Shown in pieces: positions 8,435 to 16,942 of a DNA stretch of 64,000 nt. The notes below the pieces were generated by a model that had not been told where the DNA came from, searched no databases, and saw nothing but the letters and a program-made list of their open reading frames with translations. A program made the position numbers and the translations under genes. Origin of the DNA: Streptomyces sp. NBS 14/10. GTDB lineage: Bacteria; Actinomycetota; Actinomycetes; Streptomycetales; Streptomycetaceae. Every line of letters starts with the position of its first letter. Within the stretch, counting starts at the first letter, position 1. The stretch is taken from contig NZ_NCSM01000010.1 in NCBI RefSeq assembly GCF_002224125.1, positions 1-64,000 on the forward strand, written 5' to 3'.

Positions 8435-8483
8435 AAAAAGCAGGGTGGACCCGGAAAATTCTTCCGGGTCCACCCTGCTTTTT
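8435..8483. terminator. Strong bidirectional terminator, 22-bp perfect stem
   Basis: AAAAAGCAGGGTGGACCC... (8435-8456) pairs perfectly with 8462-8483 around a five-base loop. The arms end in A5 and T5, so it can act on both strands. It closes the regulator gene, and the last arm lies just before the next gene's ribosome binding site. Confidence 0.9.
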
Positions 8484-8532
8484 GCTTCTACGGTCTTCCC
8501 GTTCAAAGCCCGCCTGGCCTTGGGAGCTTGCC

Positions 8533-8883
8533 GTGACCGTTGACGACGTGGACGTCTGCGCGATTGAGAAGACGATCGCCCGTGCTGTGGTCAAGCGGAC
8601 GGCGCTGCCTCCGTACGAAGAACTCTGTGAACTGCATGAGGCCCTGGTGAAGCACATCAAGGCACTGATGCCACTTGCCGAAAAGCTGGTCGGCCGTCTG
8701 AACCGGGGAACTGTGGACTGGTACCAGAAACGGAGCAGGTTGGACCTGATTCCTCATGAGCTCCGTCAAGGGCTCGGCTCTGGTTTGCTGTCGGCTGACT
8801 GGCACGTCCGAAGCCTTGGCTACACCTGTCAGTTCCTACTCGACAACTCCGGGGTGACCTCGGACGCACGGTCGATGACCTAG
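8533..8883 (+). CDS. DUF6415-like hypothetical protein (116 aa)
   Basis: GTG 8533 follows GGGAG at six bases and is preferred over TTG 8482, which lies in the terminator. The pattern LPPYEELCELHEALVKHIKALMP ... CQFLLDN resembles the small helical family called DUF6415 in Streptomyces. That is recognition by memory, not a search. No catalytic motif is visible. Its stop codon opens the second copy of the 4355-4540 repeat. Confidence 0.55.
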   Translation: MTVDDVDVCAIEKTIARAVVKRTALPPYEELCELHEALVKHIKALMPLAEKLVGRLNRGTVDWYQKRSRLDLIPHELRQGLGSGLLSADWHVRSLGYTCQFLLDNSGVTSDARSMT

Positions 8884-9069
8884 AGACTGGGCGGGAGCTG
8901 CCGCGCCCCGGGAAGGACCCGGCAGCTCCCGCCCGCCCCAACTCCCCTTGGTTCAGTGTCTGTGAGGCAAGCACACGCCTTGTGAGCTCCCCCGTCTCAC
9001 CGACGTCACCCACTGCGCCTTGGGGATAGCGGCGGACCTGCACACTCCGCCGTCTGCGGCCCGGCTCTC
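8881..9069 (+). repeat. Diverged direct repeat, copy 2, with strong hairpin terminator
   Basis: This copy of the 4355-4540 repeat starts at the TAG of the DUF6415-like gene. Here the hairpin is perfect: GGGCGGGAGCTGCCG (8889-8903) pairs with CGGCAGCTCCCGCCC around a 16-base loop. The following 140 bases keep blocks seen in copy 1 although no gene is apparent, which suggests a conserved transcript end or DNA site. Confidence 0.7.
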
Positions 9070-9947
9070 TGCACTCGCCACACCCGAGGCGGGGAGCCGG
9101 GCCGCGCACAACAACCACATATACGAAACCGGACCACCCCTTAAACCCTGGCAGGCCGCGAGGTGGTCCGGCGAAGAGTCCATGATCAGGACCCCGGTGC
9201 CGATGGTACCGGGGCGGTTGTCGTGCTCGCTTCGGCACTGCCCTGTCCCGGATGAGTTCAGGTGGAAGAAAGGGGTGTTGACGAGTGCGAGGCGGACGCG
9301 GCTGCGGTCTGAGGGGCTTGGGCCGGGACCTGGCACCGGGGGTAGGTCCCTACTCCTCCTGGGTGCGATTGCGTGGGGCCGGGTCTGATGCCTCGGGTTG
9401 GGAAAGTCAGCCACGACGGCGGGAGAGCCGACGGGGCACCCGCACGTGTGTACCTCAATCACCCACCGGCATCGGCCACTCTGCCATGTTGTTGGTCTTT
9501 GGCCCGCAGACGCCTCCGCGGCGCCCCGGCCGGCCAGTCGGCGATGGCGCGACCGGTCCGCAGACCGCGAGGAAACCGGGCGCCGCGCCACGGATCTTGT
9601 CGGATTTCGGCGGTCGATCGTACAGCTGGCCGGCCGGGCTCGTGGTCCTGGTCGTGCTGCTGCATCGGCGTCTCCGCTGTGGTCGACGGGAGCTCCGCGA
9701 GACGGCTGTTCCAGGTGCTGACTGTGTCTGGTGGGTTGCTGGTGTGGGGTGGCGCGCTGAGTGGGCCGGGGGTGCCGCTGAGCGGGGCGGCAGACAGGAG
9801 CGGGCGGCGGCCACGGGCCGCCAGCGCGCGCCGGCGGCCCGCGCAAGCGGGCCGCCTTGATCCAGTAAAGAAACTTTGAACAGCTCGCGTTCTGGGCGCC
9901 ATGTCGCCTGCCCAGTGCGCGGGGCCCGGAAGGAAGAAGAACGGAGC
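9070..9947. other. Non-coding hairpin-rich region of AICE-1
   Basis: No convincing gene. Inverted repeats stand out: CCGGACCACC (9129-9138) with GGTGGTCCGG (9162-9171), and CCCCGGT (9192-9198) with ACCGGGG (9208-9214). Open frames on both strands in 9285-9880 have improbable low-complexity products. The stretch could hold the transfer locus or a replication origin, but no iteron array was seen. Confidence 0.35.
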
Positions 9948-10031
9948 GTGATCGGCTCGTTGAGACGTGCTGCCAGCGGGAGAACGGCGCGTACTGCCGC
10001 GCAGACCATGAACGGGGGAACAGGATGCTGA
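9948..10031 (+). CDS. Very short ORF (27 aa), possible coupled leader
   Basis: GTG 9948 is preceded by GGAAGGAAGAAG, a good ribosome binding region. The 27-codon frame ends at TGA 10029-10031 and overlaps the start of the next short ORF. The product is Arg/Ala/Gly rich and unrecognised. Support rests on the ribosome binding site and the overlap only. Confidence 0.25.
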   Translation: MIGSLRRAASGRTARTAAQTMNGGTGC

Positions 10032-10135
10032 GCGACGAGGAACGGGCGCTTCTGGCGGAGATCGCGGCTATGGCTGAGCGACTGCGCGGTGAGCTTGAGG
10101 AGGTACACGCGCAGGTGGCGAAGATCAGGCCGTAG
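10025..10135 (+). CDS. Short helical peptide (36 aa)
   Basis: ATG 10025 overlaps the stop of the preceding short ORF. The 36-residue product begins MLSDEERALLAEIAAM and continues as one amphipathic Glu/Arg/Leu-rich helix with coiled-coil character, ending at TAG 10135. Short coiled-coil peptides of this kind are common in Streptomyces conjugative elements, but I recognise no defined family. The clean heptad-like pattern makes coding likely. Confidence 0.45.
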   Translation: MLSDEERALLAEIAAMAERLRGELEEVHAQVAKIRP

Positions 10136-10164
10136 CCAGCAGCGGTGATGGTCACGGCCCCCTT

Positions 10165-10201
10165 CCAGATATCTTCTGGTCCGTTTTGAGTACGCGTACT
10201 C
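10165..10201. promoter_or_regulatory. Two palindromes upstream of a membrane-protein gene
   Basis: CCAGA-TATCT-TCTGG (10165-10179) and the perfect 14-bp palindrome GAGTACGCGTACTC (10188-10201) lie 36-72 bases before ATG 10237. Both look like operator sites for a dimeric regulator. Which element regulator binds here cannot be told. Confidence 0.4.
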
Positions 10202-10236
10202 AGGTATGCGATGGCTGTGGTGTGCAGGGTGAAGCC

Positions 10237-10635
10237 ATGTTGAGCAGCAGGTTATGCCGTTGGATAAAGGGCATCGTCGTCTCGGCAGCCGCAGCCCATG
10301 CGACGTACTGGGTCTGGGAGTCCGCCAGTGAGTGGGAGTCGGAAGCGCAACAGGCCAATCCGGACGGGGGCATCGGCGCAGGGTTCATCGAAGGCGCGCT
10401 GGCCTCATTCGCCTGGTTGACGCTGGTGCCGGTGCTGCTGTGGGCAGGGATGCGGCTACTCCGGGAGCGAGACAATTACCTGCTGGTGACCATGGGGTCG
10501 GCGACGTGGATCTTCCTCGGAACTCAGGTGGCCGAGGGCGGCGCCAGCAGGGTGGAAACGGAGCTGTTCTTGGTCGCGTTCGCTCTGCTTGGCGGTTTCC
10601 TGTCACTGTTCCACCCCAGCTCACCAGAAGGGTGA
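10237..10635 (+). CDS. Small polytopic membrane protein (132 aa)
   Basis: ATG 10237 has AGGGTG at suitable spacing and is preferred over TTG 10186, which lies inside a palindrome. Four hydrophobic segments are visible (VVSAAAAHATYWVW, FAWLTLVPVLLWAGM, YLLVTMGSATWIFLG, LFLVAFALLGGFLSLF). No family is recognised. It is convergent with the GntR repressor gene, with only 17 bases between. A role in the cell envelope or in plasmid spread is possible from context only. Confidence 0.6.
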   Translation: MLSSRLCRWIKGIVVSAAAAHATYWVWESASEWESEAQQANPDGGIGAGFIEGALASFAWLTLVPVLLWAGMRLLRERDNYLLVTMGSATWIFLGTQVAEGGASRVETELFLVAFALLGGFLSLFHPSSPEG

Positions 10636-10652
10636 TCGATCTGGAGGACGGG

Positions 10653-11093
10653 CTACGAGCGCTGCCGCGACTTCAGTTCGGCGACTTCCTGCTTGAGGGT
10701 CTGGACCTCTGCGTTCAAGGTGCGCATCTGATCACGGAGTGCGTGGAGGATTTCAGTCAGGGACCCGGGGGCCTGAGTGCTGTCCGGGCCTGACTCTCCC
10801 TCGTCGACCGTCTGGCCACCCGTGAAGTTCTTGGCTTCGATCAGCTCGCCTCCGGGGCCGACGGCATCCGCCACGTAGCTGCCGCGTCCCTGAACGGTGT
10901 AGACCAGACCCTCTTCGCGTAGGACGCGCACGGCACTGCGGGCGGTCATGCTGGCGACCTCGAACCGCTCCTCCAACTCCCGGTAGGAAGGGAGCTGTTC
11001 GCCCGGTTTGATCCTGCCCGCCTCGATGTCACGCCGAACGGCGTCGGCGACTTGCCGATACGGCGGGCGCGGGTCGTTCGTCGGCGGCTTCAT
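10653..11093 (-). CDS. GntR-family repressor, KorSA-like
   Basis: Residues 10-75 form a GntR winged helix (YRQVADAVRRDIEAGRIKPG ... VLREEGLVYTVQGRGSYV). The C-terminus lacks a large effector domain and ends in a coiled coil (LHALRDQMRTLNAEVQTLK). This short GntR type matches KorSA of pSAM2, which represses replication and transfer genes. The gene is divergent from the transfer operon. The 150-base gap holds several palindromes and a -35/-10 pair, so it probably represses both its own and the transfer promoter. Confidence 0.85.
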   Translation of the reverse strand: MKPPTNDPRPPYRQVADAVRRDIEAGRIKPGEQLPSYRELEERFEVASMTARSAVRVLREEGLVYTVQGRGSYVADAVGPGGELIEAKNFTGGQTVDEGESGPDSTQAPGSLTEILHALRDQMRTLNAEVQTLKQEVAELKSRQRS

Positions 11094-11112
11094 GGGCTCA
11101 GGGTAGCCCGAG

Positions 11113-11200
11113 TTAGCACATCTAACACAGCCCCCCCATAGGTCATCACTGCTAGCCCTGAAATCATCGTTGACACTGCTAGCACTGATGCGCTCTACTT
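11113..11200 (+). promoter_or_regulatory. Transfer-operon promoter with KorSA-type operators
   Basis: GTTAG-CACAT-CTAAC (11113-11127) is a perfect dyad. TGCTAGCC (11151-11158) and the palindrome TGCTAGCA (11178-11185) repeat a GCTAGC core. TTGACA at 11171-11176 and TCTACT at 11195-11200, 18 bases apart, form a plausible promoter, with the second GCTAGC core in the spacer. A repressor bound there would block polymerase. Binding by the adjacent GntR protein is inferred. Confidence 0.65.
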
Positions 11201-11246
11201 GGAACCCGCCGCAGAGCGCGGTGGATACCGAAAAGGAGTTCGAAAC

Positions 11247-11579
11247 ATGGCGCGCATTCGCGTGGGACTGCTGCCCTCGACGATGTTCATGGTCGGCACG
11301 CTGCCGGTGCCGAAGATCGCGGACCAGGAGACGGGCAAGATCGCCCAGGATCGGGACACCGGTGAGGACCTGTTCACGCTGACGGTGTTCCTCATGGAGG
11401 ACGGCCGGGCGGAACAGATGAAGCTCACCGTTCCGAAGTCCGGTCTGCCGGACGGGCTGAACCTGGGCCTCCCGGTCCGGCCGGTGGAGCTGTTCGCCAC
11501 TCCGTGGGCGCGCATCTTCAACGGTCAGCTGTCGGACGGGATCGCCTACCGGGCGGCGGCGCTGGAGCTGGTCAAGTGA
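11247..11579 (+). CDS. SCO3933-family regulatory protein
   Basis: ATG 11247 has AAGGAG at eight bases. The 110-residue protein (VPKIADQETGKIAQDRDTGE ... NGQLSDGIAYRAAAL) matches the pattern of the small SCO3933-type protein that starts AICE transfer operons. It is first in the operon after the repressed promoter and overlaps the next gene by four bases (GTGA). The family is labelled regulatory but its molecular role is not established. Confidence 0.75.
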   Translation: MARIRVGLLPSTMFMVGTLPVPKIADQETGKIAQDRDTGEDLFTLTVFLMEDGRAEQMKLTVPKSGLPDGLNLGLPVRPVELFATPWARIFNGQLSDGIAYRAAALELVK

Positions 11580-11773
11580 CGGCCCCCGCGCCTGAGCCGG
11601 TCTATCCGGTGGCGCCGGAGAGCGGGGATGACGACTCGCGCTTCACGAACGGTCTGCTCCTGGACGTGGTCGAGGTGATCGAGTCGCACGGCTACCCGAA
11701 GTTCGTATCCGGTCGTGACCTGCTGGAACTCCGGATCTCTCTGTACCGATTCCTCTACGAGAACAAGGACTGA
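11576..11773 (+). CDS. Small hypothetical protein of transfer operon (65 aa)
   Basis: GTG 11576 overlaps the preceding stop (GTGA), so the genes are translationally coupled. The product has an acidic Pro-rich N-terminus and a helical C-terminus (FTNGLLLDVVEVIESHGYPK, LLELRISLYRFLYENKD). It resembles short proteins between the SCO3933-type gene and traB in other AICEs, and no function is known. TraB starts three bases after its stop. Confidence 0.65.
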   Translation: MTAPAPEPVYPVAPESGDDDSRFTNGLLLDVVEVIESHGYPKFVSGRDLLELRISLYRFLYENKD

Positions 11774-11775
11774 CT

Positions 11776-13158
11776 GTGACGGTGGGTGAAGTCATCGGGT
11801 TGGCCCCGGCTTTGGCCGGGGCGGCCCTGGCCCTGAGCACCATATGGGCCGTGTGGTGGGTGGTGCGCTACGTGCGTGCCGACAAGATGACGCGGGCGAG
11901 CATCCGGCAGGCTATCCGGGTGCGGTGGGGCTGGCGGCGGCTGGCTCCGATGGCTGGCCTGTCGGTGACCGACAAGACGCCTCCGGCTGCCGTGATCGTG
12001 GCGCCGGACGGAAAGGTGCCCAAGCCTCGGGTCCTCATCCCGAAGATCAAGGTCAGGGCCGACCGGTACGGCGTCGTGGTGCGGGCCGTGTGCCTGCCCA
12101 AGGTCAGTCTGGCGGAGTTCCAGCGGGCGGCCCCGTACCTGGCTGACGCGTGGCGGTGTACGCGAGTCTCGGTCCTCCCAGAGAAGCCGGGGCAGCTGGT
12201 TATCCGTGGCGTACGGGTTGACCCGCTGATCGTGCCGACCGAGCACATACCCACTGGTGAGGTTTCTGAGGAACTGGCCGTGTGGGGCCTGGGGGTGGAC
12301 GAGTATGCCCAGCCGGTCGACGTGAGCCTGTCGGACGTGCCCGGGGTCACGGTGGCCGGACTGCCCGGGTTCGGCAAGACCTCGCTGATCAACAAGTTCA
12401 TCTGCGACACCGCCCCCTCGGATGCGATCCAGTACGCCGTAGCCGACGGCAAGGTGACCTCCTCCCATGAGGGCGACTACGCCGACCTGGCACAACGCAT
12501 GTTCGCGTTCGTCGGCGATGACCTCGAAGAAGCGAACGCGCTGTTCAAGCGGCTGGTGAAGCTGCGGCGGGACCGCTCGGCGTCCATCCGCGCCGTGCTC
12601 GGCGTCAAAAACATGTGGCACCTCGGCCCCTCCGCCACCTGGCCGCTGACCGTGCTGATCGTGGATGAGGCACACACCTACTTCCGCGACTACAAGGGGT
12701 CCGACGCGCAGACGAAGAAGCTCGCGGCGCTGGCCGCCGACAACGCCCGGCTGGTCGAGGACCTGGTGAAGAAGGGCCGCAGCGTCGGCATCCTGGTGAT
12801 CATCGCGACACAGAAAGCGACCGGGGACGCCATTCCCACGTTCATCCGGGACGTGTGCCCGGTGGGCCTGTCCTTCGCCCAGAAGACCGCAGAGGCAGCC
12901 GTGGCCGCACTCGGGGAGGACATCCGCAATTGGCCGGACGCCAACCCAACCGCGCTCCAGGACCCGGTCTATGTCGGCGTGGCCTCGATGGCCCAACAGG
13001 GCCGACCCGGCTTCACCCGCATCCGCACTCCGTACGTGGCTGATGAGGACGCTGCCCGCATCGCGGCCGACACCGCCCATCTGACCCGCGACCCGGCCGA
13101 ACTCCTCGACGAACAACTGACCAGTCCCACCAGTGCGCCGGTCCTCCTGGCCAAGTGA
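11776..13158 (+). CDS. traB: TraB/TraSA-like FtsK-SpoIIIE DNA translocase
   Basis: GTG 11776 follows the previous stop by two bases. An N-terminal hydrophobic segment (IGLAPALAGAALALSTIWAVWWVV) anchors the protein. The FtsK-type ATPase has Walker A GLPGFGKTS at about residue 194 and Walker B VLIVDEAH at about 292, then the IIATQK motif. TraB proteins of Streptomyces form a hexameric pore that moves double-stranded DNA between hyphae without a relaxase. At 460 aa it is close to TraSA. A C-terminal winged helix for site recognition is not obvious here. Confidence 0.9.
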   Translation: MTVGEVIGLAPALAGAALALSTIWAVWWVVRYVRADKMTRASIRQAIRVRWGWRRLAPMAGLSVTDKTPPAAVIVAPDGKVPKPRVLIPKIKVRADRYGVVVRAVCLPKVSLAEFQRAAPYLADAWRCTRVSVLPEKPGQLVIRGVRVDPLIVPTEHIPTGEVSEELAVWGLGVDEYAQPVDVSLSDVPGVTVAGLPGFGKTSLINKFICDTAPSDAIQYAVADGKVTSSHEGDYADLAQRMFAFVGDDLEEANALFKRLVKLRRDRSASIRAVLGVKNMWHLGPSATWPLTVLIVDEAHTYFRDYKGSDAQTKKLAALAADNARLVEDLVKKGRSVGILVIIATQKATGDAIPTFIRDVCPVGLSFAQKTAEAAVAALGEDIRNWPDANPTALQDPVYVGVASMAQQGRPGFTRIRTPYVADEDAARIAADTAHLTRDPAELLDEQLTSPTSAPVLLAK

Positions 13159-13215
13159 GAACGGCTTGACCCTCTGCACCTCGACCAGCCCGACACCGGA
13201 AGGAGGTGAACACCT

Positions 13216-13899
13216 ATGTCTGAGGATCGGATCACTCAGCGCACCGTGACCGTCGTCATGGCCATCATCGCGGGCCTGGCCTTCGTCTTCTCCTTCGGCA
13301 ACGTCTGGGCCCTGGCCCTGCGCCTGGGCATCCCCCGGCCGATCGCCCCGCTGATCGCTCCCATGGTTGACCTGTCGGTCGTCGGCCTCCTGGTGGCCCT
13401 GCGCTACCTGTCCCTGCGCGGCATCGCCGCTGAGCAGATCAAGGGCGCCACGCGCTTGATGCACCTGTCCGGGCTGCTGACCCTGGCCCTCAACGTCGCC
13501 GAACCCCTCGTCGCCAAGCACTACGGCCGCGCCGCCGTGGACGCCGTCGCCCCGCTCCTCCTCCTGGGCTGGGGAGCCGTCGGCCCGCAACTCCTGCGCC
13601 ACTTCCACGCTGTCGCCCACACCGCTCCCGCCCTGGCGGCCACCCCGGACCCGGCTCCGGCCGAGACAGCTCCCGCGCCGGTCGCCGAGCCTGACGCCGC
13701 CCCGGCCCCGGTTCCGGCTCCGGCTCCGGAAGCCGTGACACCCCCGGCGGTCACCGTGCCCGCGCCGCTGCTGAACGCCGCCCGCACGATCGCCGACACC
13801 TACCAGGCCGACCACGGAGCGCCCATCACACCGGCCCAGCTCCGGACCCGCCTCGGCGTCGCGCTCCCCCTGGCCACTGCCACGCACGCCCAGCTCTGA
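13216..13899 (+). CDS. DUF2637 membrane protein, SpdA/SpdB-like spread protein
   Basis: ATG 13216 has a perfect AGGAGGTGA site. The first 135 residues carry about four membrane helices (VVMAIIAGLAFVFSFGNVWALAL, PLIAPMVDLSVVGLLVAL, LSGLLTLALNVAEPLV and VAPLLLLGWGAVGPQLL). This is the DUF2637 pattern common in AICE transfer operons. An Ala/Pro-rich linker (140-190) leads to a short helical tail. Such proteins are linked to intramycelial spreading of transferred DNA. Confidence 0.8.
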   Translation: MSEDRITQRTVTVVMAIIAGLAFVFSFGNVWALALRLGIPRPIAPLIAPMVDLSVVGLLVALRYLSLRGIAAEQIKGATRLMHLSGLLTLALNVAEPLVAKHYGRAAVDAVAPLLLLGWGAVGPQLLRHFHAVAHTAPALAATPDPAPAETAPAPVAEPDAAPAPVPAPAPEAVTPPAVTVPAPLLNAARTIADTYQADHGAPITPAQLRTRLGVALPLATATHAQL

Positions 13900-13961
13900 C
13901 CCCGTGCCGGCCGTTCCGGCAATCCGAACTCGCCCCGCCCTACCGGGCTCGATTCGCCATG

Positions 13962-14004
13962 CCCCGAGCAGCACCCGCACGCCCTGGCCTGCCGCTGCTC
14001 GGGG
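13962..14004 (+). terminator. Hairpin between spread gene and rep
   Basis: CCCCGAGCAGC (13962-13972) pairs with GCTGCTCGGGG (13994-14004) across a 21-base loop. It lies 28 bases before the rep start, without a T-run. It may end transfer transcripts or modulate rep expression. Confidence 0.5.
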
Positions 14005-14031
14005 CCCCTCCTCCCAGAAAGGAAGCCACCC

Positions 14032-15480
14032 GTGAAACGCCCCCTGGACCTGCGCCACGTGGCGAGCCTGGCCCTGCGGGACCTCATCGAACTCGCCCAC
14101 CTGCCCGACTTCGCCCGCGTCCACGACCAGATCAGCCGCGTCCGGGGCTGCACCCGCCCCGTTCAGCTCGTCGGCACCACACAGACCCTCGACACCACGA
14201 CCAACGCGGTGCTGCGGTCGTACAGCACCGCCGACGAGCCGACCGGCCGCCTCCTGACCGCGTGCGGCAACCGCCGCTCCTCCCGCTGTCCGGCCTGCTC
14301 CCGCCTGTACGCCGCCGACACCTACCACCTGATCAAAGCCGGACTCTCCGGCGGCAAGCAGGTGCCTGAAGCGGTCCGCACGCACCCGCGCCTCTTCGTC
14401 ACCCTGACCGCTCCGTCGTTCGGGCCGGTGCACAACCGCCGCACCACCGACGCGGGCAAGAACCTGGCCTGCCGCTGCGGCACCCGCCACTCAGCTGATG
14501 ATCCGGCCCTCGGCACGCCGCTGGCTCCGGCCACGTACGACTACGCGGGGGCCGTGCTGTGGAACGCGCACGCGGGAGCGCTGTGGGCCCGGTTCACCAC
14601 CTACCTGCGCCGTGAGCTGGCCGCGCACCTCGGCATGACGCAGAAGGCACTGAACGCGGCGCTGCGCGTCTCCTTCGCCAAGGTGGCCGAGTACCAGCGG
14701 CGCGGCCTGGTCCACTTCCACGCCGTGATCCGCCTCGACGGCCCGGAAGGCAGCAACCAGCCCCCGCCCGCCTGGGCCACCACCGACGCACTCACCCACG
14801 CGGTCAAGGCGGCGACCGGGCGTGCCGTGCTCACCGTTGTCTCCAAGGCGGTCGGGGAGCGCGAGCTGCGGTGGGGTGATCAGCTCGACATCCGGGAGAT
14901 CGCCGCTCTCGGGGACGGTGAGCTGACCGATCAGAAGGTCGCCGCCTACGTCGCGAAGTACGCCACCAAGAGCGCCGAGGACTCCGGCACCGTGGACCGC
15001 TCCCTGCGCTGCTCGCACTGCGCCGGACGTGGCTACCAGTACGGCCCTGACAGCTTCCGGGACCTGTGCGAGTCGTGCGAGGGCACCGGACAGTCCGAAC
15101 CCATCGCGGACCTTCCCGTGCACAGCCACGTCCGCCAGATGATCCGCACCGCCTGGGACCTCGGCCACCTGCCCGAATTCGCTGAGCTCAAGCTCTGGAA
15201 GTGGGCTCACATGCTCGGGTTCCGGGGTCACTTCTCCAGCAAATCGCGCCGCTACTCCACCACCCTCGGCGCGCTCCGCGACGTACGCCGCGCCTGGCGC
15301 GCCGAGCAAGCACGCCCCGCGGGAGCTCCCGAGACGAACGAGGAAACCACCCTCGTCCTCTCCCACTGGCAATACCTCGCCTCCGGCTACAGCCCCGGTG
15401 AAGAACTGATCGCCGCCCAGGTACGCCATGACCTCACCCAAGCCCAACAACTCAAGACGGAAGGAGCCCCCTGGCTGTGA
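14032..15480 (+). CDS. repSA: RepSA-like rolling-circle replication initiator
   Basis: GTG 14032 follows AGAAAGGAAG. The protein has Cys pairs near residues 88-91 (CPAC) and 144-146, the HUH metal motif H-F-H at about residue 227 (GLVHFHAVIRLDG) and the nucleophile region YVAKYATKS at about 306. A CxxC-GxG zinc-ribbon-like pair lies near 325-350. This is the order seen in pSAM2 RepSA, which nicks the origin after excision. Its stop overlaps the xis start. The origin itself was not located. Confidence 0.85.
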   Translation: MKRPLDLRHVASLALRDLIELAHLPDFARVHDQISRVRGCTRPVQLVGTTQTLDTTTNAVLRSYSTADEPTGRLLTACGNRRSSRCPACSRLYAADTYHLIKAGLSGGKQVPEAVRTHPRLFVTLTAPSFGPVHNRRTTDAGKNLACRCGTRHSADDPALGTPLAPATYDYAGAVLWNAHAGALWARFTTYLRRELAAHLGMTQKALNAALRVSFAKVAEYQRRGLVHFHAVIRLDGPEGSNQPPPAWATTDALTHAVKAATGRAVLTVVSKAVGERELRWGDQLDIREIAALGDGELTDQKVAAYVAKYATKSAEDSGTVDRSLRCSHCAGRGYQYGPDSFRDLCESCEGTGQSEPIADLPVHSHVRQMIRTAWDLGHLPEFAELKLWKWAHMLGFRGHFSSKSRRYSTTLGALRDVRRAWRAEQARPAGAPETNEETTLVLSHWQYLASGYSPGEELIAAQVRHDLTQAQQLKTEGAPWL

Positions 15481-15656
15481 CGGCCCTGCTCAACGTGGAC
15501 CAGGTCGCCGCTCGACTCCAGGTCAGCCGCTGGACGGTCTACAACCTCATCCGCTCGCGCGAACTGGCCTCCCTGACCATCGGCCGCTGCCGCCGCATCA
15601 CCGAAACCGCCCTGCACGACTACATCACCCGACAGACCGAACGAGAGGCCGCCTGA
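15477..15656 (+). CDS. xis: Excisionase, MerR-like helix-turn-helix
   Basis: GTG 15477 overlaps the rep stop (GTGA) and the gene's TGA overlaps the int ATG (TGATG), so rep, xis and int are translationally linked. The 59-residue product is a winged HTH (VDQVAARLQVSRWTVYNLI ... LTIGRCRRITETALHDYI), the usual form of AICE Xis proteins that bend DNA at the attachment sites and steer Int towards excision. Confidence 0.85.
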   Translation: MTALLNVDQVAARLQVSRWTVYNLIRSRELASLTIGRCRRITETALHDYITRQTEREAA

Positions 15657-16927
15657 TGGGCAAGAAGAACGCGAACGGTGAGGGCTCGATCTGGCAGCGG
15701 CAGGACGGCCGTTGGGCAGGTTCGGCCTATGTGCTCACCGCTGACGGGACGTACAAGCGGCAGTACGTCTACGGCAAGTCGTGGGACGACGTCCACGACA
15801 AGCTGACCCGGCTCAAGGCGGACTCACAGAGCGGGGTCCCCGCCGCCACGTCCAAGCTCACCGTAGGGGAGTTCATGACCTACTGGTTGATGCACGTGGC
15901 GCGCCTCAAGGTCCGACCCACCACGTACGCCGCATACGAGTCGCTGACGCGGAACTACCTCATACCGGGGCTCGGCAAGAAGAAGCTGACGCGGCTCACC
16001 GCACGCGATATCCGCTCGTTCCTCGTCACGACCGCGCGTACTTGCCAGTGCTGCGCGCAGGGCAAGGACAAGGCCCGGCCGGAGCGCAAGCGCCGCTGCT
16101 GCGCGCTCGGCGAGTGCTGCGAGGGATACCCGTCCGATCGGACCGTGCGCTTCCTCCTGGTGATCCTGCGGGCCGCTCTCCAGCACGCCGTACGCGAGGA
16201 CGAGTTGCCGCGCAACGTCGCCCGGAACGTCGAGCTGGGGATGGGGACGAAGCGCGAGATAGAGCCACTGACAGCTCAGGAGGGGCGTCGGCTCCTGGCC
16301 GCCGCCCGAGGTGATCGGCTGTGGGCCGTCTACGAGCTGGCCGTACGGATCGGGCTGCGGCGTGGGGAAGTGCTGGGGCTTCGCTGGCAGGACGTTGACC
16401 TGTACGACGGCGTCCTTACCGTCCGGCAGACGCTTCAGCGGGTCGGCGGGAAGTTGGTGGCCTCCTCCCCCAAGACGGAGCGATCCGCTCGGCGGGTCGC
16501 CCTACCCGACGAGTGCGTCACCGCGCTCCGGGCCCGGAAGGCACAGCAACGGGCGGACAAGATCGCGGCCGAGGAGTGGAAGGGCGATGCGAACGATCTG
16601 GTCTTCACCACCCGGCGCGGAACGCCGATCGAGCCGCGCAACCTGAACCGCGCCTTCAGCCTGATGTGCGACAGAGCCAAGATCCGCCGTGTCCGCTTTC
16701 ACGATCTCCGCCATACGTGCGCGTCGCTGCTCCACGAGCAGGGGGCCGACGCTCGGACGATCATGGAAGTCCTGGGTCACAGCTCCATCCGCGTGACCAT
16801 GGACATCTACACGTTCGTCCGGATCGACTCGCAGCGCTCGGCCTTCGATCGCGTGGGGGCCGTCCTCCGTGACAGCAACGACGGCGATGACGGTGACGGC
16901 CTGGGCGGAGTCCTCGCGATCGTCTGA
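15656..16927 (+). CDS. int: Tyrosine integrase of AICE-1
   Basis: ATG 15656 overlaps the xis stop. The 423-residue protein has an N-terminal arm-binding region, a core-binding SAM-like domain with an unusual Cys-rich insertion (CQCC, CC, CC between about residues 126 and 155), and the catalytic set Arg in GLRRGE (about 232), HDLRHT (about 348), LGHSS (about 372) and Tyr in DIYTF (about 384). It ends about 90 bases before the intact tRNA-Arg. The Cys cluster may bind zinc. Confidence 0.92.
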   Translation: MGKKNANGEGSIWQRQDGRWAGSAYVLTADGTYKRQYVYGKSWDDVHDKLTRLKADSQSGVPAATSKLTVGEFMTYWLMHVARLKVRPTTYAAYESLTRNYLIPGLGKKKLTRLTARDIRSFLVTTARTCQCCAQGKDKARPERKRRCCALGECCEGYPSDRTVRFLLVILRAALQHAVREDELPRNVARNVELGMGTKREIEPLTAQEGRRLLAAARGDRLWAVYELAVRIGLRRGEVLGLRWQDVDLYDGVLTVRQTLQRVGGKLVASSPKTERSARRVALPDECVTALRARKAQQRADKIAAEEWKGDANDLVFTTRRGTPIEPRNLNRAFSLMCDRAKIRRVRFHDLRHTCASLLHEQGADARTIMEVLGHSSIRVTMDIYTFVRIDSQRSAFDRVGAVLRDSNDGDDGDGLGGVLAIV

Positions 16928-16942
16928 TCAGTGCCGCGCGGC

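Noticed and set aside
9285..10108. Overlapping open frames of 100-217 codons on both strands
   Set aside because: All have improbable composition, poor ribosome binding sites and no family; the region was left as non-coding.
11755..14490. Minus-strand open frame of 911 codons across traB, spd and rep
   Set aside because: It is antisense to three recognisable transfer and replication genes, with a repetitive Gly/Gln/His product and no domain.
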